Source: Trifolium pratense
Lineage: Eukaryota; Streptophyta; Magnoliopsida; Fabales; Fabaceae
Direction of reading: 5' to 3'
NCBI RefSeq assembly: GCF_020283565.1
Contig: NC_060063.1
Span: 26,838,777-26,902,776 of the forward strand
Length of the DNA stretch: 64,000 nucleotides
Each line of letters begins with the position of its first letter. Positions within the stretch are counted from its first letter, which is position 1. Below the pieces are notes generated by a model. It searched no databases. It worked only from the letters and a program-made list of their open reading frames with translations, and was not told where the DNA came from. Position numbers and translations under genes: made by a program. Below are positions 22,358-33,818 of the stretch, one piece after another.

Positions 22358-24806
22358 TGTTAGTTATCCAAAGCTCGATTTGGAACGAACCTTCGGACTG
22401 GTGATTTTGCCAACAAATAATGTAACCGTAGAAATCATCACATAATGTATAACACTACCATATGAATACCAAAATTGGAATCAAAGTTATATGGACAAAT
22501 TTAGGCTAAGCAGCAAAGTTATCAGTAACACTCAATCATTCTTATCAAATACTATCAAAACCTTTCGAGTCATTATATGGACAAATTTAGGCTAAGCAGC
22601 AAAGTTAAATGGAACAAATCTCAAAACTTGCAACAAATGAGGAGGCTTGTTGCAGAACAATATGTAAACATCTCATTTCTCATTCTTTTCACAGCTGGAT
22701 AGTTGAGGTTTGACTCCGCCTTCTTCTTAGGTTCCATTGGGAGGAAAGTCTCAAGCTTGTTGTGTAAACAAGGTGGAGGTAATCCTCCACGAACTAATGT
22801 TGCGATGTTCTTTATCTTTATGTTTCTCTAACTCTTTCATGATGTTCTTGCTCAGCACAGATTCATGTTTGGGAGCAATTATCTTACCTCCTGAGAGTTG
22901 TTCAAGTTGTTTGCCAGCAATGATGGCTAGATGGCCCGCAGGTATGTTGATCTCAACCTTTTGGTCCTTTTTGGACCAAAGGTTGAGTCCCACATATTTG
23001 TGGCCTGCTTGGACACTAAGAAGATTATAATCCCAGTGTGGAATTTCCAAAATTTTGCCCTCTTTTTCTCCTTCAAGATTCATCCCAGTAGAAACCAGTG
23101 GATTAAATCGCTGACAGAAAAGAAAAAGAGAAACCGTTATATTTTTGTTTTTGTTTTTTGACAACAACATGAAAGGAAAGATGTAATCTTAATTGTATTT
23201 TTGTTTTTTGACAACAACATGAAAGGAAGATGTAATCTTAATTTCCCTAAAAGAATGCTAAAATTTCTCAAAAAAGAAAAAGTAAATGCTACAAATATGG
23301 AGCAACATTGATGATGAGTAATTTTCCCTAAAAATGAGCCATAAGTCACTCACCCGACATATGAATGAATCAAGGGGAAGATGCAACCCGCATGCCAGCC
23401 GCTCACAAATGACATCAGCAACAGAAAGAAGCCTGCTTTCCCATAGCTCCATAGTCTCTATCCACTCATCATCCTTCACACAGCATTTTCAGATTCAAAA
23501 TAACAAAATTTCAATGACCTCATAAACAATAGTAAGCAATCGTGACAGTGCCTATAAAAAATATGAGCTATCATTACATTTATATCTATCCTAATTTGGC
23601 TATAGAAGATTTGCATAATTTCCCTTATATGTTTTGTGTCATTAATCATCAACCACAAATATCTTTTAGAAATAATAACAAGCACAAAGTTCAAAAGACG
23701 CAAAGAAAGACACACAACAATAACATGAGTTCCAATGAATGAGTAAGACTAAAACTATGTAAATACACACCCTCAAGGAACTCATAAAGGATCAACAACA
23801 GATGATTGGCATTTTATGTTTCAAAATATAGTAACAGTTGAAAACCACTTAATCAACACTCAAATTTCAAGATAGCAGCAGCCTATTTGATCACAAATTA
23901 TACCTTGCCTATGACTATTGACTACTCTGTTTATATTATATGCATCAAGAGTGTCACAACAGAAAAAATACAAAAAGCAATAACTTGGTAATAAATAAAA
24001 ACTACTGCCTCTTCTCATATTATAAGCAAAAAATATCACTTATTATTTATCCTTAATCCATATTAAATTAGTGTTAATCCATATTTTATTTTATTATAAC
24101 GACTTAAGGGTTACCATGTAGTATTATTTGTCCTTAAATAAGGGTTAGAAGGGTTAAAAGGGTTAGGAGGGTTACAAGGGTTAGGATGATGAAAGCTATC
24201 TCTAGAATAGAGCAAGCTTTAACTCAAGCTTTAGCGTGAATACGTCTTAACATACGAAAGTATGTACTCCCTTCGTCCCAAAATATAAGAATCGTTTGAC
24301 CAGTGCACGTATGCCAATACATACTTTTGATTACGATTATATTTAATTCTATTAGTAAAAATTATAGAAATTTGATATTTTTAAAAAAATATATATATAT
24401 CGAAACAAATCAAACAAGATCTTATATGATAATGTTTATATTTATATACTTTTAGAAAAATATGATCAAAACAAGACATATAAATAGTGCATTTAGTCAA
24501 AGAGGATCTTATAAAATGGGACGGATGGAGTAGTTAATTAAGGAATCTTCGGAATCTCAGTTAACTTAACAATTATTGAATTAGGGTTAATAGATCTTAA
24601 GTGATGCGAGTTTGATTTTAGTAGAATGGAGAATGATTTATGCATATTAGTTGAACTAAAATACTTGAATTAGCGTGAATACGTCTTAAATAACCTACTA
24701 ACGACTTATGTGTAATCTGAATAAATTTTAGTTTAAAGAGTTAAAGTAGTTTATTAAACTTATGCAAACAACATCAATGAATAAATAGATGTCTAATTAT
24801 GTAATC
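22358..24806 (-). repeat. Array unit R2 (reverse)
   Basis: Full 2449 bp unit. The Stowaway MITE (24267-24530) has a very short AT tract and a changed end (GGACGGATGGAG). It carries the dioxygenase exons 22751-23473 on the minus strand. Confidence 0.9.
22751..23473 (-). pseudogene. 3' fragment of 2OG-Fe(II) dioxygenase-like gene (unit R2)
   Basis: The exons are at 23354-23473 and 22751-23110 on the minus strand. It shares LDSFICR with R3 and keeps HWD/KHE and the intron borders. It has no upstream exons. Confidence 0.75.
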
Positions 24807-27256
24807 TGTCAGTTATCCAAAGCTCGATTTGGAACGAACCTTCGGACTGGTGATTTTGCCAACAAATAATGTAACCGTAGAAATCATCACATAATGTATA
24901 ACACTACCATATGAATACCAAAATTGGAATCAAAGTTATATGGACAAATTTAGGCTAAGCAGCAAAGTTATCAGTAACACTCAATCATTCTTATCAAATA
25001 CTATCAAAACCTTTCGAGTCATTATATGGACAAATTTAGGCTAAGCAGCAAAGTTAAATGGAACAAATCTCAAAACTTGCAACAAATGAGGAGGCTTGTT
25101 GCAGAACAATATGTAAACATCTCATTTCTCATTCTTTTCACAGCTGGATAGTTGAGGTTTGACTCCGCCTTCTTCTTAGGTTCCATTGGGAGGAAAGTCT
25201 CAAGCTTGTTGTGTAAACAAGGTGGAGGTAATCCTCCACGAACTAATGTTGCGATGTTCTTTATCTTTATGTTTCTCTAACTCTTTCATGATGTTCTTGC
25301 TCAGCACAGATTCATGTTTGGGAGCAATTATCTTACCTCCTGAGAGTTGTTCAAGTTGTTTGCCAGCAATGATGGCTAGATGGCCCGCAGGTATGTTGAT
25401 CTCAACCTTTCGGTCCTTTTTGGACCAAAGGTTGAGTCCCACATATTTGTGGCCTGCTTGGACACTAAGAAGATTATAATCCCAGTGTGGAATTTCCAAA
25501 ATTTTGCCCTCTTTTTCTCCTTCAAGATTCATCCCAGTAGAAACCAGTGGATTAAATCGCTGACAGAAAAGAAAAAGAGAAACTGTTATATTTTTGTTTT
25601 TGTTTTTTGACAACAACATGAAAGGAAAGATGTAATCTTAATTGTATTTTTGTTTTTTGACAACAACATGAAAGGAAGATGTAATCTTAATTTCCCTAAA
25701 AGAATGCTAAAATTTCTCAAAAAAGAAAAAGTAAATGCTACAAATATGGAGCAACATTGATGATGAGTAATTTTCCCTAAAAATGAGCCATAAGTCACTC
25801 ACCCGACATATGAATGAATCAAGGGGAAGATGCAACCCGCATGCCAGCCGCTCACAAATGACATCAGCAACAGAAAGAAGCCTGCTTTCCCATAGCTCCA
25901 TAGTCTCTATCCACTCATCATCCTTCACACAGCATTTTCAGATTCAAAATAACAAAATTTCAATGACCTCATAAACAATACTAAGCATTCGTGACAGTGC
26001 CTATAAAAAATATGAGCTATCATTACATTTATATCTATCCTAATTTGGCTATAGAAGATTTGCATAATTTCCCTTATATGTTTTGTGTCATTAATCATCA
26101 ACCACAAATATCTTTTTGAAATAATAACAAGCACAAAGTTCAAAAGACGCAAAGAAAGACACACAACAATAACATGAGTTCCAATGAATGAGTAAGACTA
26201 AAACTATGTAAATACACACCCTCAAGGAACTCATAAAGGATCAACAACAGATGATTGGCATTTTATGTTTCAAAATATAGTAACAGTTGAAAACCACTTA
26301 ATCAACACTCAAATTTCAAGATAGCAGCAGCCTATTTGATCACAAATTATACCTTGCCTATGACTATTGACTACTCTGTTTATATTATATGCATCAAGAG
26401 TGTCACAACAGAAAAAACACAAAAAGCAATAACTTGGTAATAAATAAAAACTACTGTCTCTTCTCATATTATAAGCAAAAAATATCACTTATTATTTATC
26501 CTTAATCCATATTAAATTAGTGTTAATCCATATTTTATTTTATTATAACGACTTAAGGGTTACCATGTAGTATTATTTGTCCTTAAATAAGGGTTAGAAG
26601 GATTAAAAGGGTTAGGAGGGTTACAAGGGTTAGGATGATGAAAGCTATCTCTAGAATAGAGCAAGCTTTAACTCAAGCTTTAGCGTGAATACGTCTTAAC
26701 ATACGAAAGTATGTACTCCCTTCGTCCCAAAATATAAGAATCGTTTGACCAGTGCACGTATGCCAATACATACTTTTGATTACGATTATATTTAATTCTA
26801 TTAGTAAAAATTATAGAAATTTGATATTTTTAAAAAAAATATATATATATCGAAACAAATCAAACAAGATCTTATATGATAATGTTTATATTTATATACT
26901 TTTAGAAAAATATGATCAAAACAAGACATATAAATAGTGCATTTAGTCAAAGAGGATCTTATAAAATGGGACGGATGGAGTAGTTAATTAAGGAATCTTC
27001 GGAATCTCAGTTAACTTAACAATTATTGAATTAGGGTTAATAGATCTTAAGTGATGCGAGTTTGATTTTAGTAGAATGGAGAATGATTTATGCATATTAG
27101 TTGAACTAAAATACTTGAATTAGCGTGAATACGTCTTAAATAACCTACTAACGACTTATGTGTAATCTGAATAAATTTTAGTTTAAAGAGTTAAAGTAGT
27201 TTATTAAACTTATGCAAACAACATCAATGAATAAATAGATGTCTAATTATGTAATC
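24807..27256 (-). repeat. Array unit R3 (reverse)
   Basis: Full 2450 bp unit, very similar to R2 and sharing the altered MITE end. MITE at 26716-26980 with a short AT tract. Confidence 0.9.
25200..25922 (-). pseudogene. 3' fragment of 2OG-Fe(II) dioxygenase-like gene (unit R3)
   Basis: The exons are at 25803-25922 and 25200-25559 on the minus strand. It carries a Gln-to-Arg change (KKDRKVEI) against the other copies. There is no 5' half. Confidence 0.75.
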
Positions 27257-28904
27257 TGTCAGTTATCCAAAGCTTGATTTGGAACGAACCTTCGGACTGG
27301 TGATTTTGCCAACAAATAATGTAACCGTAGAAATCATCACATAATGTATAACACTACCATATGAATACCAAAATTGGAATCAAAGTTATATGGACAAATT
27401 TAGGCTAAGCAGCAAAGTTATCAGTAACACTCAATCATTCTTATCAAATACTATCAAAACCTTTCGAGTCATTATATGGACAAATTTAGGCTAAGCAGCA
27501 AAGTTAAATGGAACAAATCTCAAAACTTGCAACAAATGAGGAGGCTTGTTGCAGAACAATATGTAAACATCTCATTTCTCATTCTTTTCACAGCTGGATA
27601 GTTGAGGTTTGACTCCGTCTTCTTCTTAGGTTCCATTGGGAGGAAAGTCTCAAGCTTGTTGTGTAAACAAGGTGGAGGTAATCCTCCACGAACTAATGTT
27701 GCGATGTTCTTTATCTTTATGTTTCTCTAACTCTTTCATGATGTTCTTGCTCAGCACAGATTCATGTTTGGGAGCAATTATGTTACCTCCTGAGAGTTGT
27801 TCAAGTTGTTTGCCAGCAATGATGGCTAGATGGCCCGCAGGTATGTTGATCTCAACCTTTTGGTCCTTTTTGGACCGAAGGTTGAGTCCCACATATTTGT
27901 GGCCTGCTTGGACACTAAGAAGATTATAATCCCAGTGTGGAATTTCCAAAATTTTGCCCTCTTTTTCTCCTTCAAGATTCATCCCAGTAGAAACCAGTGG
28001 ATTAAATCGCTGACAGAAAAGAAAAAGAGAAACCATTATATTTTTGTTTTTGTTTTTTGACAACAACATGAAAGGAAAGATGTAATCTTAATTGTATTTT
28101 TGTTTTTTGACAACAACATGAAATGAAGATGTAATCTTAATTTCCCTAAAAGAATGCTAAAATTTCTCAAAAAAGAAAAAGTAAATGCTACAAATATGGA
28201 GCAGCATTGATGATGAGTAATTTTCCCTAAAAATGAGCCATAAGTCACTCACCCGACATTTGAATGAATCAAGGGGAAGATGCAACCCGCATGCTAGCCG
28301 CTCACAAATGACATCAGCAACAGAAAGATGCTTGCTTTCCCATAGCTCCATAGTCTCTATCCACTCATCATCCTTCACACAGCATTTTCAGATTCAAAAT
28401 AACAAAATTTCAATGACCTCATAAACAATAGTAAGCATTCGTGACGGTGCCTATAAAAAATATGAGCTATCATTACATTTATATCTATCCTAATTTGGCT
28501 ATAGAAGATTTGCATAATTTCCCTTATATGTTTTGTGTCATTAATCATCAACCACAAATATCTTTTTGAAATAATAACAAGCACAAAGTTCAAACGAGGC
28601 AAAGAAAGACACACAACAATAACATGAGTTCCAATGAATGATTAAGACTAAAACTATGTAAATACACAACCTCAAGGAACTCATAAAGGATCAACAACAG
28701 ATGACTGGCATTTTATGTTTCAAAATATAGTAACAGTTGAAAACCACTTAATCAACACTCAAGTTTCAAGATAGCAGCAGCCTATTTGATCACAAATTAT
28801 ACCTTGCCTATGACTATTGACTACTCTGTTTATATTATATGCATCAAGAGTGTCACAACAAAAAAAACACAAAAAGCAATAACTTGGTAATAAATAAAAA
28901 CTAG
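27257..28904 (-). repeat. Array unit R4 (partial), fused to the donor gene
   Basis: The last unit runs from the boundary at 27257 to AATAAATAAAAACTA at 28904 and then diverges from all other copies. The MITE-bearing part of the unit is absent. To the right, the sequence continues into intron 2 and exons 2 and 1 of the same gene, so this end is probably the ancestral locus. Confidence 0.85.
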
Positions 28905-29835
28905 GGATTCAAAAACTGTAATTGTTGTTAATGCAAAAAAAAAGGATAGTCCTTGCATTGGCATTTTCAAAAACATTTATGGACTTAATGTAGCTTATTT
29001 TAGAAACATTTTAGCTTATTTTCAAAGTTTGTGGACTTATTGTAGCTTATTTTAGAAATATTTATGTTGTACTCCTTATAATTCAAATATTGCTTAAAAA
29101 AAAAAATCATGACTATTTTGTGTTTAATATCAGTTATGACTGTAATTATGACATATGCTCCTTTAAATCAAAAGCTCTAAAGAGAAAATATCTACAACAT
29201 GCAAACTTAAATCAAATTACAGCTCAGAGTAAACTAAACTTAATTTCACGAAATCTTAACAATCTAGAGAAAAACACAACAATTATTATATATATTTTTT
29301 TTTTGAAGTTTCACTAAATATAAATTCCTAAAATATGAACGTGGTACAACTTAATTTCACCTTTATTGAACACCTTAACAATAATCTACTTAGATTATGC
29401 AACAATCATAAAATTATGCTTGAGAGTAAAATCTAATAACCTGACGGAAAGCATTATCACCAGCATTCCAGTAGTAGTACTTCTTCGGATCTTCAGATTC
29501 CGGAAGCATCGGGTTCTCTCCCGAGAAGCCAAGCTGAAAACGAGGTATTCATGTTCAAATCAATGAAAAACCAACTGAATCGGAGCATAATGAAAAGTAA
29601 CTTAGAAGAGAATTAGAATCACCTGAAAAGGAGAAACCCGAGGCCGATCCTGCATGAATTCGAGCTCCATTTCGTACAGGGTGCACACGATAGGAATAAT
29701 AGGAACACTTGGATCTTGAACAATCATGAATGCATGATTTTTCATAGCCGCAGCAATCTCAACAGCTTGCTTTGTGTAAGGCATTTCATACATGTTATCT
29801 GCGTTGATCTTCCTATCAATAACAATTGGTTTCAT
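27650..29835 (-). CDS. 2-oxoglutarate/Fe(II)-dependent dioxygenase-like protein, probable array donor gene
   Basis: Four exons on the minus strand: 29623-29835 (ATG at 29835, MKPIVIDRKIN), 29441-29533 (LGFSGENPM), 28253-28372 (DDEWIETMELW) and 27650-28009 (RFNPLVSTGMN). All are in phase 0, with GT donors and AG acceptors, giving about 261 residues. Exon 1 resembles the N-terminal region of plant isopenicillin-N-synthase-like 2OG oxygenases. DPKKYYYW in exon 2 recalls DPKWRYMWR-type motifs of an uncharacterised plant branch of that superfamily. Exon 4 carries HWD, a distal KHE and WRITS in the place of the RxS co-substrate motif, so iron binding is plausible; the substrate is unknown. The acceptor of exon 3 is weak, and about 15 family residues seem to be missing before it. 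A 33-base micro-exon candidate precedes it at the place reading ATAG/GCACTG. The stop after TLFTQQA probably results from a small deletion, because family-like C-terminal sequence continues in another frame. Functional status is uncertain. Confidence 0.6.
28905..29440 (-). other. Intron 2 of the donor gene, unique part
   Basis: AT-rich and non-coding. It contains short repeated phrases (TTGTGGACTTAT.GTAGCTTATTTTAGAAA, twice at about 28977-29065). The left end marks the breakpoint shared by all array copies, so every other copy starts inside this intron and lacks exons 1-2. No other gene is seen. Confidence 0.6.
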
Positions 29836-30046
29836 CTTGAATGAGAGAAAGAGAGAAGGAGAGAAAGGGAAAATGTGTATCAGGTTAGAACCACCATAAA
29901 GGGGGAAATCGGATTTTATAACCTGAAAATGTGTGTGTGTGTGTGTGTATGATCTCCTGAAAATGTGTGTGTGTGTGTGGAGTCCTAAAACCCAAAACCC
30001 AAAACAAACCGTTAGCTTTCTAAAGTTGAAAAAGTACTGTACCAAT
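29836..30046 (-). promoter_or_regulatory. 5' flank of the donor dioxygenase gene with (GT)n tracts
   Basis: About 210 bp upstream of the ATG. Two (GT)n microsatellites lie at 29930-29948 and 29963-29979 on the + strand, with a purine-rich GAGAGAAAGAGAGAAGG leader just above the ATG. No clear TATA box was seen. A hAT-type MITE lies immediately beyond, so promoter sequences may have been displaced. Confidence 0.4.
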
Positions 30047-30349
30047 CAAGGTTTTAAACAGCGGTCACGGTCGCGTCAAGGATTTCGCAATTTCGGCTGT
30101 TACGGCCGTTGCGTTATGAAATACGGTCGTCACGGTGTGAATTAATCACAAGTCTCTATCTATTAGCATTTTGTCGCGGCCGTATTACGTTTCTTTGCGG
30201 CTGTATCGGTGTTTCGTCGCGACCGTAACGACGTTTCGGCGTGATTTTTTTTCACCATATAAAAACGGTGAAAAACGATAACGGTAGACGCCAATACCTT
30301 TTTGTCGCGGCTTTTTTTGCGGTAACCAACCTTTATTTAAAACCTTGGT
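30047..30349. mobile_element. hAT-type MITE with 8 bp target duplication
   Basis: The terminal inverted repeats are CAAGGTTTTAAA and TTTAAAACCTTG, flanked by perfect 8 bp direct repeats GTACCAAT (30039-30046 and 30350-30357). An 8 bp duplication is the signature of hAT transposition. The interior is rich in CGCGGCCGT/CGGTCGTCACGG-type motifs and has no ORF. It lies ~210 bp upstream of the donor gene's ATG. Confidence 0.88.
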
Positions 30350-30357
30350 ACCAATAT

Positions 30358-30926
30358 ACAATCTTCCTTGAAAAACAGAAGACCATTGTTGACCGTACAA
30401 TATTTAATTAACGCCGTTATGTTTTTAACTTTTTTTTATTTTTTTATTTTTCACAAAACTTGCTGACCACGGCATACGTGGTGGAAGGCCAGTTCTAGTT
30501 ACCTCTATACCAATACTAATACTAATACTATAATAAATAAATGAATAAATAAATAAATAAATAAATCAATAAATAAAGGCTATTTATTTTTGTTAAAAGA
30601 GTACTATTCATTAATTAATTAAGTTGAAAGAGAATTTTTTTGTTACTATTAATTTTATAACCACAATAAATATTTTGTTTTTTTCATTAATTAATAGTAA
30701 ATTTTACTTTCATAAAAAAAATTATAAATTATTTTCATTCATTCACAAATCATTTAATGACAAAAAAGAAAAATAAAATAGTATTGCTATTTATGTGTAT
30801 ATTCGAGTTTGGGCAAGTGCCCAGGCTAGCCGACGCTGGAAAAAAAGAGAAAACTAAGGCAAATGATACCCATCAACTACCTAACTATACAATCGAAGGA
30901 ATCAACATGTCATTCATAACAGATAC
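30358..30926. other. Intergenic, AT-rich
   Basis: No gene recognised. It contains an (AAAT)n-type microsatellite at about 30532-30580. Confidence 0.6.
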
Positions 30927-32813
30927 TGTTGGATATTTGAAATTGGCATAATTTTGCTAAAACAAATATACTAACAAGATGTTGGAAAACATGTTACAAC
31001 ATCATATTTATTAAAGGAAATCTCGCGCATTTATGAGAGCATCTGCTATATATGGAAATCCACTTAAAGAGCACGCATATTCAAGATTTGATATAATCAG
31101 GAGTTTTAAGAATAAGACAAACTTAATGGAATAACTGGATGACTTATCCTATCTTATAAAGTCCTTTAAACACTTTTGGAAAGTCTTGATATATCCTTAA
31201 TGAAGATTGAAAGAGTATCAGATCACCCTTTATGATTAACAAGGAGCGTCCTATCTTTTCTGAAGCAAGTGGAGCGTGCTATTATGCTATATATACGAAG
31301 ACCAAGTTCAAGACTAAGTATCTCATTGAAAAAGTTTTAGTAACACATATTGAGTCTTTGTTGAGTCTTTCTGGTACAATGGATAAAGAAGGAGGGTCAG
31401 TGTCTAAACCCCCTTTACTGACAGGTCCTGAGAACTATGATTATTGGAAATCTCGTATGGAGGCTTTCATAAAATCAATTGACAGCAGGACATGGAAGGC
31501 TGTGTTACGTGGATGGGAACCACCAATGGTTCTTGACAAGGATGGCAAGAAAACTGATGTAAAGAAACCAGACGACGAATGGACAAAAGATGAGGATGAT
31601 CTGGCACTTGGCAACTCCAAAGCCTTATATGCAATTTTCAATGGTGTGGATGCTAACATGTTCAGGCTTGTCAAGAGATGTACTACTGCTAAGCATGCCT
31701 GGGAAATTCTGAGAAAACCTCATGAAGGAACATCTAAAGTAAAGTTATCTAAGCTTCAGATGCTCAAAACCAATTTTGAGAATCTCAGAATGAAGGAGGA
31801 GGAAAGCATTCATGACTTTCAAATGAATGTGCTTGACTTTGCAAATTCGTTTGATGCACTTGGAAAACCTATCTCAGATGAGGAGCTAGTTGGAAAAATA
31901 CTCAGATCTTTGCCTAAAAGATTTGATATGAAGGTGACAGCCATTGAGGAGGCTCATGATCTTTCAAGTCTAAATTTAGATGAACTCATAGGATCACTCC
32001 AAACCTATGAAATTGGCTTGAACAGGAGGAATGAAAAGAAAGATAAGAATCTAGCATTTGCTTCAAAAAGTGTTGCTGATGACTTACAAATTGAATCTGA
32101 AGGAGAAGAAAACTTAGCTGAGTCTATGGCTATGCTTGGGAGACAGTTCAACAACTTGATGAAGAAAGTGGACCAAAGGCCCAAGTCAAATGGTCGATTC
32201 AACAACAACAAACAGTCCAGCTTTCAGAAAAAGACAAATGAAGATGAAAGAGGAGTAAGATGCCATGAATGTGAAGGTTTTGGCCATATCAGAACAGAAT
32301 GTCCAACCTTTCTAAAAAGGCAAAAGAAAAGCCTTGTGGTTTCATGGTCTGATACAGATTCAGAGGAGGAAGAATCTGCTAAATTTGTTAATGCATTAAC
32401 TGGAGTTTATGTATCTGACTTAGAATCATGTGATGATGAGGTAACTTATGAAGAACTAGCTACTACTTACAAAGATCTTCATAACAGAAGCATAGAGGTT
32501 TGCAAAGCATTGGAGAAACAAAAGAAAATCAATGGCAAACTGCAAGCTGAAAGAAATGACTTACTCATAAACATTGATAATCTCAACATTAAGGTTGAAG
32601 ATCAGAGTAGTCAAATTCATCAGTTGGAAATGGAAAAATTGCTGAACAAGGTGAAGAAGTGACCAAGTTAAATTGCTGAACAAGGTGAAGAAGTGACCAA
32701 GTTAAAAGCTGACTTGGATCAAGTCACAAAGGTGGCTAAAATGATGACCAAAGGTACTGATGCCTTTGAAGAAATGTTACAAAGACAAAACTATGGGAAA
32801 CCTAAGTCCATTG
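30927..32813 (+). mobile_element. Rearranged Sirevirus fragment (partial LTR joined to gag)
   Basis: From 30927 (TGTTGG) to about 31368 the sequence matches the start of the Sirevirus LTR that lies inverted at 32814-33818. It then jumps directly to CTGGTACAATGG just before the gag start, skipping the rest of the LTR and the PBS. Gag follows and is cut at 32813 (CCTAAGTCCATTG), where the minus-strand Sirevirus begins. The reading continues in the minus-strand copy as CCTAAGCCCATTGG, so the two share this gag region. Confidence 0.8.
31232..32662 (+). pseudogene. Sirevirus gag, truncated, fused to LTR sequence
   Basis: The open frame is 476 codons long. The first 49 residues come from LTR DNA; the genuine gag start is ATG at 31379 (MDKEGGSVSKPPLLTG). 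A Copia gag (UBN2-like) domain follows, then a CCHC zinc knuckle (CHECEGFGHIRTEC), an acidic stretch and a coiled coil. The frame ends early because of a small deletion and a 34-base tandem duplication (AAATTGCTGAACAAGG..., 32637-32706). Without pol it cannot be autonomous. It is a relic, though the frame itself is open. Confidence 0.8.
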
Positions 32814-33818
32814 TGAAATTCTGGTATCTCTAGAAAGATGTTGCCTAAGATGTCCCAACGACTTCTTTATGAATAATGTTGTTTCTATTGTTGGCACATC
32901 TTACATAACATATAAAATACTGACAGAGAATAAATAAAGTGCACAAGTAATTGTTAACCCAGTTCAGCCAACTGCCAACTCTAGGGGATACCAATCCAGG
33001 AAGGAAATCCACTAATAGCTCTAGTTACTAAGACCTCCAGCAAACCCTAGGATTTACGCCTTAAACTAAGACCTCCAGCAAACCCTTGGTTTACGCCTTA
33101 TAACCTCGACATTACTCATGCAACTTCTGCCTAGGAACTCCTAGACATGAGATCCCATCTCACTTCCACTCACACAACACAACCTGTGTTGTTTATACAA
33201 TGTTGGGAATGATGTGGCAACAACTTACCAAGACACTACTTCACTTTTGCTTATAAGCTTCAAGTGAATCACACAAGGTAAACTCCTTACTTCAAAGCTT
33301 AGGAGTAACCTTAAAATAATAAACTCACTTCTTAACTCGTGTTATAGAATCCACAAGCAAGAATTACAATCAAATAATAAAAGACTCAACAAAGACTCAA
33401 TATGTGTAACTGATACTTTTTAATAAGATCATCGTCTTGAACTTGGTCTTCGTATATATAGCATAATAGCACGCTCCTCTTGCTTCAGAGTAGATAGGAC
33501 GCTCCTTGAGAATCATAAAAGGTGATCTGATACTTTTTCAATCTTCATTAAGGATATATCAAGACTTTCCAAAAGTGTTTAAGGGACTTTAGAAGATAGG
33601 ATAAGTCATCCAGCTATTCCATTAAGTTTGTCTTATCCTTAAAGCTCCTGATCAGATCAAATCTTCAATAAGCGTGTTTATCAGTGGATTTCCATATATA
33701 GCAGATGCTCTCATAAATGCGCGAGATTTCCTTAGCCAATATGATGTTGTAACATGTTTTCCAACATCTTGTTAGTATATTTGTTTTAGCAAAATTAAGC
33801 CAATTCAAATAACCAACA
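32814..33818 (-). repeat. Sirevirus 3' LTR (1005 bp)
   Basis: On the minus strand it starts TGTTGGTTATTTG next to a polypurine tract and ends CCAGAATTTCA. It matches the truncated 5' LTR at 41819-42318 over about 500 bp with few differences. The distal part matches the + strand piece at 30927-31368. Confidence 0.9.

Noticed and set aside
198..28904. Assembly artefact as the sole explanation of the inverted array
   Set aside because: Units differ by scattered substitutions, indels and AT-tract lengths, and junctions have filler or unique sequence, so they are distinct copies. Copy number and order still need long reads.
31441..32211. Antisense frames in gag (also 41406-41725)
   Set aside because: Shadows of the gag frame.
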